A DNA stretch of 10,257 nucleotides. Source: Rhodospirillaceae bacterium. Lineage in GTDB: Bacteria > Pseudomonadota > Alphaproteobacteria > Thalassobaculales > Thalassobaculaceae. Positions 1 to 7,521 of the stretch are shown one piece after another. Below the pieces are notes generated by a model. It had not been told where the DNA came from, ran no database searches, and saw only the letters and a list, made by a program, of their open reading frames with translations. The first letter of the stretch is position 1. Each line of letters starts with the position of its first letter. Position numbers and translations under genes: made by a program. The stretch is taken from contig PCAV01000053.1 in NCBI GenBank assembly GCA_002730675.1, forward strand, positions 2,715-12,971, given 5' to 3'.

Positions 1-53
1 TCCTTAGAAGACTAACGGCAAAAGTATTTTTCTGGGCAGATTGGTAAATTTAG

Positions 54-1505
54 TTAGCCGCCATGACGAAGTGCACGCCCTGGGCGGTTCCCCGTCGCCT
101 CACCATTTTCCCAAACTGACCTGCCGTTTACTAGCACGTAATCTATCCCCCGAGCAGGCTTAGTTGGACATGCAAAATCAGCGGCATCCAATACCGTATC
201 CTCATCAAAAATTGTGATATCCGCAAAAAAGTTTTGCTTAAGCATCCCACGTTTACTAAGCCCAAACGTTTCCGCGGAGTATCCAGTCATACGGCGCACC
301 GCTTCTTCTAAAGGAAATAGCTTTAAGTCTCTACAATAATGCCCCAATACACGCGGAAATGTGCCCCATAATCTTGGATGCGGATGTTCATCATGCGGCA
401 GTCCATCTGAACCAATCATGGCGTTGGGATGTTGTAGAATTCTTTGCACGTCTTCTTCGGACATTGCAAAATATATAGCACCAGCTGGCTGCAATTGTGC
501 CGCAGCCTTATAGATATCACAGTTTAGCTCTTCGGCTATATCAGACAATTCACGACCGGCTAATTCTGGGCGCGCCTTCGACCATGTTATCAACACCCGT
601 TCTGCGACTTGAATAGAGTCATTTTTCAAAACAGTGGACGAGGCAATATAGGGATATACATCAAAAGCTATACCATGATGGTGCCCGGCCAGATGCTTTT
701 CGAAACAGGCAAGGGTTTCCTTTGATCGGCCAAAATTTTGCCGTCCATGGACCTTGTGATGTGAGACAATAACAGGAGAACTTGCCTCACGCCCAATCTG
801 AAAGGTTTCCTCCAGGGATCTGATGACGTGGTCACCTTCATCCCTCATATGCGTGACATATTTTGCGTTATGATTTTTTAATGCCAATGCAATTTCGATT
901 ACTTCTTCTGTGGGGGCCTGTGATGCGGGCTTGTAGAAGAGACCTGTCGAAAATCCTATGGCGCCACTGCCAAGTCCTTCTTCCAAAAGGTTCCTCATCT
1001 TTTTTATTTCGGATGATGAAGCGGCACGATCAAGGGAATCCATAACTCCAACTCTCAAAGTTGAATGACCCACTAAAAACGCCGCATTGACTGCTGCCGG
1101 CCCATCATCAAAAGCACCCAAGAAATCTGAGAAAGTCGCAAAACGGCATTCGCCAGGCTCCGCAATAAGGTCTAGCGGAGGCGGTGGGTCGTCGGCCACA
1201 AGAGGCGCTAAACTGATACCGCAATTTCCAACCACGACCGATGTAACACCCTGGCTAACTTTCATATCCATTGAAGGTTTAGCTAACAAAATCCGATCAT
1301 CGTGTGTGTGAACATCAATGAAACCTGGAGCAACAATTCTGTTAGTCGCATCAATAACTTTGCCGCCGCTCGCCCTGGACAAACAGCCAATTTCTTTTAT
1401 TGTATCGTCGACAATACCGATGTCAGCTTGAAAGCGATCGTCACCTGAACCATCGATTACGGTGCCGCCGCAGATAATGATATCAAAAATTTTTCTGTCG
1501 GCCAT
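54..1505 (-). CDS. N-acyl-D-amino-acid deacylase (D-aminoacylase), amidohydrolase superfamily
   Basis: Predicted cytoplasmic metal-dependent hydrolase of 483 residues, the usual length for this family, that would release a D-amino acid and a carboxylate from an N-acyl-D-amino acid. The N-terminal small domain (about 1-58) leads into the metal motif GFIDVHTHDD at 61-70 (H66, H68). The family hallmark VVGNCGIS follows at 91-98, whose C95 matches the zinc-binding cysteine of Alcaligenes D-aminoacylase. Other expected ligands are visible: H219 in THMRDEG, H249/H250 in SHHK, and the catalytic aspartate D367 in IGSDGLPHDEHPHPRLWGTFPR. The C-terminus returns to the small domain (RGIDYVLVNGRSVW). The ATG start has GGAA six to seven bases upstream. 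It is the second gene of a probable operon, 27 bases after the SDR gene. Exact substrate (D-glutamyl, D-aspartyl or a broader or non-amino-acid amide) cannot be read from sequence; a dihydroorotase/hydantoinase-type activity is less likely because of the NCG motif. Confidence 0.9.
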   Translation of the reverse strand: MADRKIFDIIICGGTVIDGSGDDRFQADIGIVDDTIKEIGCLSRASGGKVIDATNRIVAPGFIDVHTHDDRILLAKPSMDMKVSQGVTSVVVGNCGISLAPLVADDPPPPLDLIAEPGECRFATFSDFLGAFDDGPAAVNAAFLVGHSTLRVGVMDSLDRAASSSEIKKMRNLLEEGLGSGAIGFSTGLFYKPASQAPTEEVIEIALALKNHNAKYVTHMRDEGDHVIRSLEETFQIGREASSPVIVSHHKVHGRQNFGRSKETLACFEKHLAGHHHGIAFDVYPYIASSTVLKNDSIQVAERVLITWSKARPELAGRELSDIAEELNCDIYKAAAQLQPAGAIYFAMSEEDVQRILQHPNAMIGSDGLPHDEHPHPRLWGTFPRVLGHYCRDLKLFPLEEAVRRMTGYSAETFGLSKRGMLKQNFFADITIFDEDTVLDAADFACPTKPARGIDYVLVNGRSVWENGEATGNRPGRALRHGG

Positions 1506-1532
1506 TATTCTTCCTTTAATTCATTTAACAGA

Positions 1533-2312
1533 CTAAAACGAGCTATGATAAAGACCACCGTCCAATAAGAGGCTTTGCCCCGTGATATATCCTGCCTGCA
1601 TACTGCACAAGAAAGCCGCAGCATCGCCAAATTCCTCTGGCGTTCCTGCTCGCTTAGCCGGGACCTCGTTTATACGAATAGCATGTGCCTCGTCATGCTC
1701 CACACCAAGCTGCCTTGCCAAAGCATCTATCCCAGCCCTGTATCGATCCGTATCAAAAAATCCTGGCTGAATATGATTTATTGTAACACCCGTTCCTGCG
1801 ATGCTTCGACAAACACCAGCGCAAAAAGCTGTAAGACCAGCTCTTGCACCACTTGACAAATCTAAACCCGAGACCGGCATATTTACTGAAACAGAGGTAA
1901 TATTTAGTATTCGGCCAAAGCCTCTTTCTGCCATCCCATCAACAAATCTCTGTATCAGTTCAATCGGCGCGATCATATTCCACGTAACGCCTGTAAGCAT
2001 AGAGTCCCGCTCTAGTTCTCTAAAATCTTTGAATGGTGGGCCGCCAGCATTTGTGATCAATATGTCTGGATCAGGGCATTTAGCGGCCAGTGCTCTCTGT
2101 CCATCGTGGCTAGTTATATCACCCTGAACCTCAATGATTTCCGAGTTCGTCGAACTGCGCAATTCACTTGCCGTCTCTGATAGTCTCTTAGAATCCATGC
2201 CATTTATTACGACTTCGCAGCCGGCTTTGGCCAGGGATAAAGCACACGCTTTTCCAAGCCCTCTACTCGAGCCACATACTATTGCCTTCCTACCAGAAAT
2301 CCCCAAGTCCAT
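1533..2312 (-). CDS. Atypical short-chain dehydrogenase/reductase (SDR)
   Basis: A 259-residue Rossmann-fold protein of classical SDR length. It has the nucleotide-binding loop GSSRGLG at 14-20, ITNAGG at 86-91, the Ser region NITSVSV at 137-143, and the C-terminal signature GYITGQSLLLDGG at 241-253. The cofactor motif starts GSS rather than TGxxxGxG. The usual YxxxK is replaced: in LDLSSGARAGL the Tyr position is S153 and the Lys position is R157. This pattern resembles the 3-oxoacyl-ACP-reductase-like subgroup that lacks the standard tetrad, so neither substrate nor reductase activity is assured. I chose the ATG at 2312 because GGAGG lies six bases upstream. A longer reading from a TTG at 2372 has no ribosome site and adds 20 residues unlike an SDR N-terminus. 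It is transcribed ahead of the D-aminoacylase gene, so the two may share a substrate or pathway; that link is inference. Confidence 0.87.
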   Translation of the reverse strand: MDLGISGRKAIVCGSSRGLGKACALSLAKAGCEVVINGMDSKRLSETASELRSSTNSEIIEVQGDITSHDGQRALAAKCPDPDILITNAGGPPFKDFRELERDSMLTGVTWNMIAPIELIQRFVDGMAERGFGRILNITSVSVNMPVSGLDLSSGARAGLTAFCAGVCRSIAGTGVTINHIQPGFFDTDRYRAGIDALARQLGVEHDEAHAIRINEVPAKRAGTPEEFGDAAAFLCSMQAGYITGQSLLLDGGLYHSSF

Positions 2313-2343
2313 AGAAGCCTCCAACCACTTCGCCACGACACCC

Positions 2344-2372
2344 ATTGTGCAAAAGACGAGAGAGTGTTGCAA
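2344..2372 (-). promoter_or_regulatory. Candidate sigma-70-type promoter for the SDR-deacylase operon
   Basis: Read on the minus strand, TTGCAA (2372-2367) and CACAAT (2349-2344) are separated by 17 bases. Each box matches the consensus at four of six positions. The start of transcription would fall near 2337, giving a leader of about 25 bases with the GGAGG ribosome site inside it. Spacing is good but the boxes are only moderate, so this is a candidate. Confidence 0.3.
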
Positions 2373-2397
2373 GTCCCATCCTCGGAAAACTCGTTCT

Positions 2398-2426
2398 TTG
2401 ACTTCTTGGCTGAAGAATCGTACAAC
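2398..2426 (+). promoter_or_regulatory. Candidate sigma-70-type promoter for cysD-cysNC
   Basis: TTGACT (2398-2403, five of six matches) and TACAAC (2421-2426, four of six) are separated by 17 bases. Transcription would begin near 2433, only about 20 bases before the cysD ATG at 2453. This is the best promoter match in the divergent gap. I saw no convincing CysB-like site or sulfur riboswitch beside it. Confidence 0.42.
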
Positions 2427-2430
2427 CGAA

Positions 2431-2452
2431 AAAAAAATCTTCGGAATTTTTT
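2431..2452 (+). promoter_or_regulatory. UUCG-loop hairpin over the cysD ribosome-binding region
   Basis: An A-run, then T and C, the tetraloop TTCG (2440-2443), G, A, and a run of six T directly before the cysD ATG. It can fold as C2439-G2444 and T2438-A2445, one A-A mismatch, then six A-T pairs (2431-2436 with 2447-2452). The only Shine-Dalgarno-like bases for cysD (GGA, 2443-2445) sit in the loop and its closing pairs. Overlapping alternatives pair CCGAA (2426-2430) with TTCGG (2440-2444), or GAAGA (2412-2416) with TCTTC (2438-2442). Mostly A-T pairs make it weak. A regulatory role is inference. Confidence 0.3.
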
Positions 2453-3247
2453 ATGAAACATCTGGATACCCTAGAATCGCAAAGTATATTTATTCTTCGA
2501 GAAGCGTTTGCCAAATTTCAAAATTTGGGGCTTTTGTGGTCTTTAGGAAAAGACTCGAATGTCATGGTATGGCTTGCAAAAAAAGCTTTTTGTGGAAATA
2601 TCCCTTTCCCACTTTTATTCTGCGACACGGGCAAGAAATTTCCTGAAATGTACTCATTCCAAGAGCGTTACTCCAAGGAATGGAACTTAAATTTAATCGT
2701 GCAGAACTGCCCGCCACTCGAAACTATAGACCAAACCTTACCACCAGCGTCTCGATCCGCAGCAAGAAAGACAGAAGCATTAAAGATCCTTGTCAAAGAT
2801 CAAAAATTAGAGGGTGTGATCGCAGGTATTCGGCGTGATGAAGAAGGAACAAGAGCCAAAGAAAGAGTTTTCAGTCCTCGGAACCAAGAGGCGGATTGGA
2901 ACTTTAAGGATCAGCCACCCGAGTTTTGGGACCAGTATAAAACAAGCTTCCCGCCTGGCACTCACGTAAGAATCCATCCTTTACTTGCGTGGACAGAGTT
3001 AGATATTTGGCGCTACATAGAAAGGGAAAATATCCCGGTTGTTCCATTATATTTTGCGAAAAACGGAAAGCGTTATCGTTCTCTTGGTGACCAGGATATA
3101 ACCTTTCCGGTTGATAGTAATGCCACAAATATCAAAGAGATCGTCAAGGAACTTGAAACCACCAGGATCGCCGAAAGGTCCGGTCGCGCTATGGATCATG
3201 AAAGTGAAGACGCTTTTGAGCGCCTAAGAGTCTCGGGCTATATGTAG
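2453..3247 (+). CDS. cysD: Sulfate adenylyltransferase subunit 2 (CysD-type PP-loop ATP pyrophosphatase)
   Basis: Catalytic subunit of ATP sulfurylase, which adenylates sulfate to APS in complex with the CysN GTPase. The 264-residue protein has the PP-loop SLGKDS (30-35), [14 protein letters not shown] (56-69), corresponding to the CysD HVDTGWKFxEM block, [19 protein letters not shown] (125-143), [23 protein letters not shown] (180-202) and the CysD-like tail RSGRAMDHE. It is shorter than E. coli CysD (about 302). The stretch after PLYFA is compact and lacks the usual insertion, and the block aligned to LGCWPLTGA reads LGDQDITFP, so that cysteine is absent. These traits point to a divergent CysD lineage. 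The ATG follows a weak GGA ribosome site. The gene is four bases upstream of cysNC and surely co-transcribed. PAPS reductase (CysH) is the main alternative label; the CysN partner and the absence of a CysH-type C-terminal cysteine motif argue against it. Confidence 0.87.
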   Translation: MKHLDTLESQSIFILREAFAKFQNLGLLWSLGKDSNVMVWLAKKAFCGNIPFPLLFCDTGKKFPEMYSFQERYSKEWNLNLIVQNCPPLETIDQTLPPASRSAARKTEALKILVKDQKLEGVIAGIRRDEEGTRAKERVFSPRNQEADWNFKDQPPEFWDQYKTSFPPGTHVRIHPLLAWTELDIWRYIERENIPVVPLYFAKNGKRYRSLGDQDITFPVDSNATNIKEIVKELETTRIAERSGRAMDHESEDAFERLRVSGYM

Positions 3248-3251
3248 GCGA

Positions 3252-5120
3252 ATGTTGATAGAAGATAACGACAAAAATCCTGTCCAACTTGTTATAGCAG
3301 GACATGTAGATCATGGTAAGTCCACGTTAGTTGGAAGATTGCTCCATGATAGCGGCCTATTAACAGATGGCAAAATGGAGTCTATCAAAGCGATGTCTAA
3401 ACGAAGGGGGATGCCACTTGAGTATGCTTTCCTACTAGACTCGCTAAAAGCAGAAAGAGACCAAGGCATCACCATCGATGTTACAAAAATTCCTTTTAAG
3501 TCCACCAATCGGACTTACGTAATCATCGATGCACCTGGTCACAAAGAATTCTTAAAAAATATGATTACCGGAGCGGCACAAGCAGATGGGGGTGTAATAG
3601 TTATTGATGCGGCAGAGGGTCTTCAAGAACAGTCCCGTCGACATTGCTATCTACTCAAATTACTTGGATTTAGCTTCGTCACGATAGTTGTAAATAAAAT
3701 GGATTTGGTTAGTTACGATCATAAGATATTTCAACAGATTAGTAATAAACTAGTCGATTATCTTGATCAGATTGGCATGCGTGCACAAAATATTGTTCCC
3801 GTTTCTGCACGAGAGGGCGAGGGACTTATTACTATTTCTGAATTCATGACTTGGTACGACGGGCCAACATTTATTGAAGCGATTGATTCGATAGAACAGA
3901 AAGAACCGCTTACCCGCGGACCGCTTCGATTACCGGTGCAAGATATATATAAATTTGACGAACGACGTATCCTTGTAGGACGAATTGAAACAGGTACTTT
4001 ATCAATTGGAGATAAGTTACTTTTTTCGCCCTCAAACAAGACAGCAAATGTCTCCTCTTTTGAAACTTGGAATGAGACAAAAAAACAGGAAACATTAAGT
4101 GCTGGCAGATCTGTTGCATTCACGTTAGATGAACAGATTTTTGTTGAGCGTGGGCATATTGCTAGTGATACTAAATCACCACCGTTTGAAACGAATATCT
4201 TTAAAGCTCGATTATTTTGGTTAGCGGAAAAACCTCTAGTTAGATCTTGCAGAATGACTCTTAAACTTACTACTGCAGAATACTCGGTAGAAATTCAATC
4301 AATTGAAAAGTGCATCAACACGCAAACATTGGAAGCTGTAACAGCCAATAAGATAGGACGAAATGAGATTGGCGACGTTATTATCCGCTCAAAAGAGACC
4401 ATTGTTTTAGATCCATACAACGTCAACACGAAGACGGGCCGCTTTGTATTAGTCGATCAATATGAAACGGTGGGTGGTGGAATTATATCTATGGAAGGCT
4501 ATCCTAATCAACGCGGCCGCCATAACGTTGTTTCAACAAATATTGAAACAGTTACCTCAGAGATTGATCAAAAAACACGAGCATCGGCAAATGGACACAG
4601 GGGTGGTATTATTTGGCTAACTGGATTATCCGGCGCAGGTAAATCAACAATTGCTATTGAAGCAGAACGGCAACTTTTTCAAAAAGGATATCAAGTATAT
4701 GTCCTAGATGGAGATAATATACGTTTTGGCTTATCCGCCGATCTTGGTTTTACTCCTGAGGATCGAACCGAAAACATTCGTCGAATTGGCGAAGTCGCCA
4801 AACTTTTCGCAGATGCAGGGGTCGTAGTGATAACGGCCTTCATCTCTCCCTACAGAGATGATCGCAATCGCGCGCGAGCCATAGCCCCAGATCTATTTCA
4901 CGAAGTGTTCATCAAAGCCGACATATCAACTTGTGAAACAAGGGACCCAAAAGGTCTTTATGCTAAAGCACGGAACGGCGAAATCAAAGATTTCACTGGG
5001 GTGTCTGCCCCATATGAGGAACCAACTGATGCCGATCTGATTATTGATACGAGTGAACAAAACATTGATCAATCTGCTTCAAAATTACTCGATTATGTTT
5101 CCTTAAATTTCAAATCCTAA
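3252..5120 (+). CDS. cysNC: Bifunctional sulfate adenylyltransferase GTPase subunit / APS kinase (CysN-CysC fusion)
   Basis: A 622-residue fusion that uses GTP hydrolysis to drive APS formation by CysD and then phosphorylates APS to PAPS. The GTPase half (about 1-435) shows all G motifs: GHVDHGKST (17-25), GITID (72-76), DAPGH (93-97), NKMD (148-151) and SA (185-186). Two beta-barrel domains follow, to about 430. The APS kinase half (about 450-622) has the P-loop GLSGAGKST (458-466), [11 protein letters not shown] (485-495), the phosphoacceptor-loop motif FISPYRDDR (530-538, S532) and [19 protein letters not shown] (565-583). It appears complete and catalytic. Length is close to NodQ-type fusions. 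The G3 region ([20 protein letters not shown]) matches EF-Tu/EF-1A wording rather than the E. coli CysN form, so this is a divergent branch. The start lies four bases after the cysD stop with little Shine-Dalgarno, suggesting translational coupling. No PAPS-using enzyme is in the window. Confidence 0.92.
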   Translation: MLIEDNDKNPVQLVIAGHVDHGKSTLVGRLLHDSGLLTDGKMESIKAMSKRRGMPLEYAFLLDSLKAERDQGITIDVTKIPFKSTNRTYVIIDAPGHKEFLKNMITGAAQADGGVIVIDAAEGLQEQSRRHCYLLKLLGFSFVTIVVNKMDLVSYDHKIFQQISNKLVDYLDQIGMRAQNIVPVSAREGEGLITISEFMTWYDGPTFIEAIDSIEQKEPLTRGPLRLPVQDIYKFDERRILVGRIETGTLSIGDKLLFSPSNKTANVSSFETWNETKKQETLSAGRSVAFTLDEQIFVERGHIASDTKSPPFETNIFKARLFWLAEKPLVRSCRMTLKLTTAEYSVEIQSIEKCINTQTLEAVTANKIGRNEIGDVIIRSKETIVLDPYNVNTKTGRFVLVDQYETVGGGIISMEGYPNQRGRHNVVSTNIETVTSEIDQKTRASANGHRGGIIWLTGLSGAGKSTIAIEAERQLFQKGYQVYVLDGDNIRFGLSADLGFTPEDRTENIRRIGEVAKLFADAGVVVITAFISPYRDDRNRARAIAPDLFHEVFIKADISTCETRDPKGLYAKARNGEIKDFTGVSAPYEEPTDADLIIDTSEQNIDQSASKLLDYVSLNFKS

Positions 5121-5192
5121 AAGTTGAAGCTATTATAAGATTGCATAGTTATTTCGAGACATAATTTCGTGAGCGCTTGTTGGCAACTGGTT

Positions 5193-5342
5193 TTACGGCT
5201 TAACTTGTTCCGGCTTCACGGTTGTAAGCTCCGGGCTAATTTTATAGTCTGACTCTCCGAAAAAAAAGTATCCAAAAGCGAGGATTAACAAGCCTAGCAA
5301 ATAGATACTTACAACAACGCCTCTTTTATCAAAGCCTTTCAT
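5193..5342 (-). CDS. Small single-pass membrane protein, unknown function
   Basis: A 49-residue protein that I do not recognise. It has a short basic N-terminus (MKGFDKRG), one hydrophobic segment at about 9-28 (VVVSIYLLGLLILAFGYFFF), and a polar 20-residue tail rich in Pro, Lys and Glu that probably faces the periplasm. There is no cleavage motif or lipobox, so it is likely an anchored peptide. I chose the ATG at 5342, which has AGG eight bases upstream, because the longer frame to 5393 overlaps the amidase and adds nothing conserved-looking. It begins 20 bases after the amidase stop on the same strand, consistent with co-transcription. The membrane-like composition supports a real gene, but conservation cannot be tested here. 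Confidence 0.5.
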   Translation of the reverse strand: MKGFDKRGVVVSIYLLGLLILAFGYFFFGESDYKISPELTTVKPEQVKP

Positions 5343-5362
5343 CTGCAAAACCTGATTAAATT

Positions 5363-6646
5363 TCAGCTGTTTCCTAAAACTTTTTCTAACCAAGCCGCTG
5401 CAGCAAGCGCACTCGCATCTTGGCCTGCAGAACCAACGACTTGTACTCCCAGCGGTAACCTACGCGACCCAACCCCCGCTGGTACATTAATGCAAGGCCA
5501 ACCAAGCAGCGTCCAGACTCTATTGAATAAGGGGTCGCCGGTGAAGTCGATACCTTCTGGCGCCTCTCCGCTTGCTGGAAGTGTAAGTAAAATATCCACT
5601 TTCTCAAAAATACTTGCTTCTCGTTTTCTTGCATCATCGGCAAGTTGTTTCGCATTTTTCAGAGCTGACTCACTAATAGCTTTCCCTATAGCAATACTAT
5701 CGCGGTAGAACCTGGTTAAACGTTCAGGGTGGTGTTCATATTCCCATGACAATGATGCGCCTGCATCACCGGTCATAATAACTGTCTGCAAATCAGCCAG
5801 ACTTTCGAACTTCATTGAAGAGGGAATGTCAACAAGAGATGCACCAGCCTTCTCTGCTTTCTTGTAAACGTTTTCGTAGGCTAAAAGTGCATCCTTGCTT
5901 GCCTCAATGCTAAACGGAATCATGAGTCCGATTACCGGAGGTTGATTATCATAATCCGCGAGATTGGGACAGCTCTGTCCTCGAAGCGCGTAGTCAAAAA
6001 GAGATACATCTGCAACATCCCTTGCAAAGGTGCCAACGGTATCAAGGTAGTTGGAAAGTTCTTTGACGCCTTTTCGATCATGAGTGCCAAAAGTTGGTTT
6101 ATATCCAACCACACCGCAATAAGCTGCAGGGCGTATAACGGATCCGGCAGTTTGCGTTCCAAAAGCGAGTGGAACTTGCATGTCAGCGACGCCAGCGGCT
6201 GACCCACTAGATGACCCGCCAGGCGTATGTTTTGCATTATTAGGATTTCTTGTTTTTCCTGGGTTACGCCATGCAAATTCTGTGGTTACTGTTTTGCCAA
6301 TTATAATGCCACCATTAGTTCTAACATTTTTCACGCAATCTGCATCTTCGGACGGCTGATGATTGCCATATATTGTGGAACCGTAAGTGGTCGGCATATC
6401 ATCAGTATCCATGATATCTTTCACAGCAACAGGCAAACCACCAAGACGACCAGGGTTTCCTGCTTTATCAGACTTAATTGCTTCTGAGATTGCCTTGTCT
6501 TTATCTAAATATGACCAAGCCCCAACAAGCTTGTCTCTTTCATCTATTCTCTCGAAACAAGAACGCATTAAAGCCTCGGCGGTTAGATCACCAGACTTAA
6601 TCTTCGCTGAAGCTTCTAGCGCAGATAATTCATGGAACTCTGTCAC
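5363..6646 (-). CDS. Amidase-signature family hydrolase
   Basis: A 427-residue amidase (Glu-tRNA amidotransferase A / acylamide hydrolase fold) that hydrolyses an amide to acid and ammonia or amine. The Ser-cisSer-Lys triad is intact: K76 in GLPVAVKDI, S145 in the Gly/Ser-rich run TPGGSSSGSAAGVA, and the nucleophile S169 in GTQTAGSVIRPAAYCGVVGYKPT. The spacings 69 and 24 between these residues match malonamidase E2. The C-terminal region (WTLLGWPCINVPAG, LPLGVQVVG) is typical. No signal peptide is seen, so it should be cytoplasmic. The start is the GTG at 6646, set by a perfect AGGAGG six bases upstream; the frame stays open to 6757 but those 37 residues are not amidase-like. It is unlikely to be GatA, since no gatB or gatC is adjacent and it is shorter. 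Substrate unknown. It is followed by a small membrane protein gene and diverges from the DNA glycosylase gene. Confidence 0.9.
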   Translation of the reverse strand: MTEFHELSALEASAKIKSGDLTAEALMRSCFERIDERDKLVGAWSYLDKDKAISEAIKSDKAGNPGRLGGLPVAVKDIMDTDDMPTTYGSTIYGNHQPSEDADCVKNVRTNGGIIIGKTVTTEFAWRNPGKTRNPNNAKHTPGGSSSGSAAGVADMQVPLAFGTQTAGSVIRPAAYCGVVGYKPTFGTHDRKGVKELSNYLDTVGTFARDVADVSLFDYALRGQSCPNLADYDNQPPVIGLMIPFSIEASKDALLAYENVYKKAEKAGASLVDIPSSMKFESLADLQTVIMTGDAGASLSWEYEHHPERLTRFYRDSIAIGKAISESALKNAKQLADDARKREASIFEKVDILLTLPASGEAPEGIDFTGDPLFNRVWTLLGWPCINVPAGVGSRRLPLGVQVVGSAGQDASALAAAAWLEKVLGNS

Positions 6647-6652
6647 AATCTT

Positions 6653-6658
6653 CCTCCT
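6653..6658 (-). promoter_or_regulatory. Perfect Shine-Dalgarno AGGAGG for the amidase
   Basis: On the minus strand AGGAGG is followed by six bases and then GTG. It is the strongest ribosome site in the window and fixes the amidase start at 6646, 37 codons inside the longest open frame. Confidence 0.8.
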
Positions 6659-6676
6659 AAAAAACAATCCAAATTT

Positions 6677-6685
6677 CATATAACA
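6677..6685 (-). promoter_or_regulatory. Weak extended -10 candidate for the amidase operon
   Basis: On the minus strand TGTTATATG resembles an extended -10 element (TGn followed by a TATA-like box). Transcription would start near 6670, leaving a leader of about 24 bases that contains the AGGAGG. No good -35 box is found at the right distance. The whole divergent gap 6647-6774 is AT-rich and holds no other feature I can support. Confidence 0.2.
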
Positions 6686-6774
6686 TATCGAAATCACAAC
6701 CTTTCTTAAATAACAATTACGACCTAAGTTAACGTAAACTCGGATAAACTGATCCATAATATGTGAGATACGAA

Positions 6775-7416
6775 ATGAATCTGGATATTGCAGGGGATGC
6801 TAAAAAACTAGCAACATCAGATCCTCACTTCAGTGAGTTAATTTCAAAAATAGGACTGCCAAGAGAGCGATATCGAGAACCAACTCTGGCGACTCTCATA
6901 CACATAATAGTCTCCCAACAGATTTCACTCACGGCTGCCGAATCTATTTGGAGAAAGTTTAACGCAGAAATAAGTAATATTACTCCCAATAGTATAATCA
7001 ATCTGGGAGCGCAAAGACTTCGAGAGATTGGATTCACTAGGTCAAAATCTACTGCTACATTAAACTTATGCCAGCAAATGCAGGACAAAACGTTTGATAT
7101 CAATGCCATATCTTCTATGGATGACCATAACGCAAAGAACTATATAATGCGTCTCCGCGGCTTTGGGGAATGGAGTGCGTCAATATTCCTAATTTTTTGT
7201 TTGGGACGTGGCGATATTTGGCCGAGTGGGGACGTTGCCTTGCAGGAAGCTACAAGATCGTTGAAAAAATTAAGTTTCCGTCCAACACCAAAACAAATGG
7301 ATAAAATTAGTCTTGCTTGGCAACCATGGAGAAGCACTGCTGCACATCTTCTTTGGCATTACTACGCTGAAGTTGTGCGAAATAAGAAGATTAAAAAGCT
7401 CGAAGGATTTCAGTGA
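6775..7416 (+). CDS. DNA-3-methyladenine glycosylase II-like protein (AlkA, HhH-GPD family)
   Basis: Base-excision repair glycosylase of 213 residues that would excise alkylated bases such as 3-methyladenine from DNA. Visible features are the family block TLIHIIVSQQISLTAAESIW (41-59), the helix-hairpin-helix LRGFGEWSASI (127-137), and the GPD segment ending in the catalytic aspartate D153 (WPSGDVALQEA). The C-terminal WQPWRSTAAHLLWHYY (182-197) is also characteristic. It has no Ada-like N-terminal region and is shorter than E. coli AlkA (282), so it is the compact core form. There is no Cys cluster for a 4Fe-4S site, which argues against MutY or Nth. I chose the ATG at 6775; the frame also opens at a GTG at 6763 with no ribosome site, adding four residues. 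It diverges from the amidase gene and lies about 105 bases before the PAS-GGDEF-EAL gene. Confidence 0.88.
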   Translation: MNLDIAGDAKKLATSDPHFSELISKIGLPRERYREPTLATLIHIIVSQQISLTAAESIWRKFNAEISNITPNSIINLGAQRLREIGFTRSKSTATLNLCQQMQDKTFDINAISSMDDHNAKNYIMRLRGFGEWSASIFLIFCLGRGDIWPSGDVALQEATRSLKKLSFRPTPKQMDKISLAWQPWRSTAAHLLWHYYAEVVRNKKIKKLEGFQ

Positions 7417-7442
7417 CAATTTATTAAAAAAGCTGATATTTT
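7413..7442 (+). promoter_or_regulatory. Weak promoter candidate upstream of the cyclic-di-GMP gene
   Basis: GTGACA (7413-7418) and TATTTT (7437-7442) are 18 bases apart at the end of the glycosylase gene. Both are imperfect. The 105-base gap 7417-7521 shows no terminator hairpin, so the downstream genes may be read from here, from the glycosylase promoter, or both. Confidence 0.2.
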
Positions 7443-7521
7443 GTATGCAACAACCTGACAATAGAAAAACTAAAATCAACATGCTCGCATTAATGCTGCA
7501 ACCCAAGATGATTGGCTCTCT

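Noticed and set aside
1..53. Partial gene at the left edge
   Set aside because: Too short to support a coding call on either strand, and no terminator hairpin was seen after the deacylase stop.
2313..2372. Longer N-terminus for the SDR, from a TTG at 2372 or an ATG at 2345
   Set aside because: Neither has a ribosome site, the added residues do not look like an SDR N-terminus, and the region overlaps the candidate promoter. The ATG at 2312 has GGAGG at good spacing.
2313..2452. Sulfur-related riboswitch (SAM-II type) before cysD
   Set aside because: The likely transcribed leader is only about 20 bases and I saw none of the conserved SAM-II sequence blocks.
2134..2646. A 170-codon plus-strand open frame across the SDR 5' end, the gap and the cysD 5' end
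   Set aside because: It lies antisense to the SDR and out of frame with cysD, both strongly supported, and its translation shows no domain.
2453..3247. Annotation as PAPS reductase (CysH)
   Set aside because: The [19 protein letters not shown] block and RSGRAMD tail are CysD features, the CysN partner is adjacent, and no CysH-type C-terminal cysteine motif is present.
3767..4123. Minus-strand 118-codon open frame within cysNC
   Set aside because: Fully inside the CysN GTPase half, with no recognisable features; a shadow of the real gene.
5121..5192. Shared bidirectional terminator between cysNC and the small membrane protein gene
   Set aside because: Only trivial inverted repeats (such as a four-base stem in GTTGGCAAC) are present, with no adjoining T-run of useful length.
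6647..6757. Longer N-terminus for the amidase
   Set aside because: The added 37 residues are not amidase-like, and AGGAGG six bases before the GTG at 6646 clearly marks the start.
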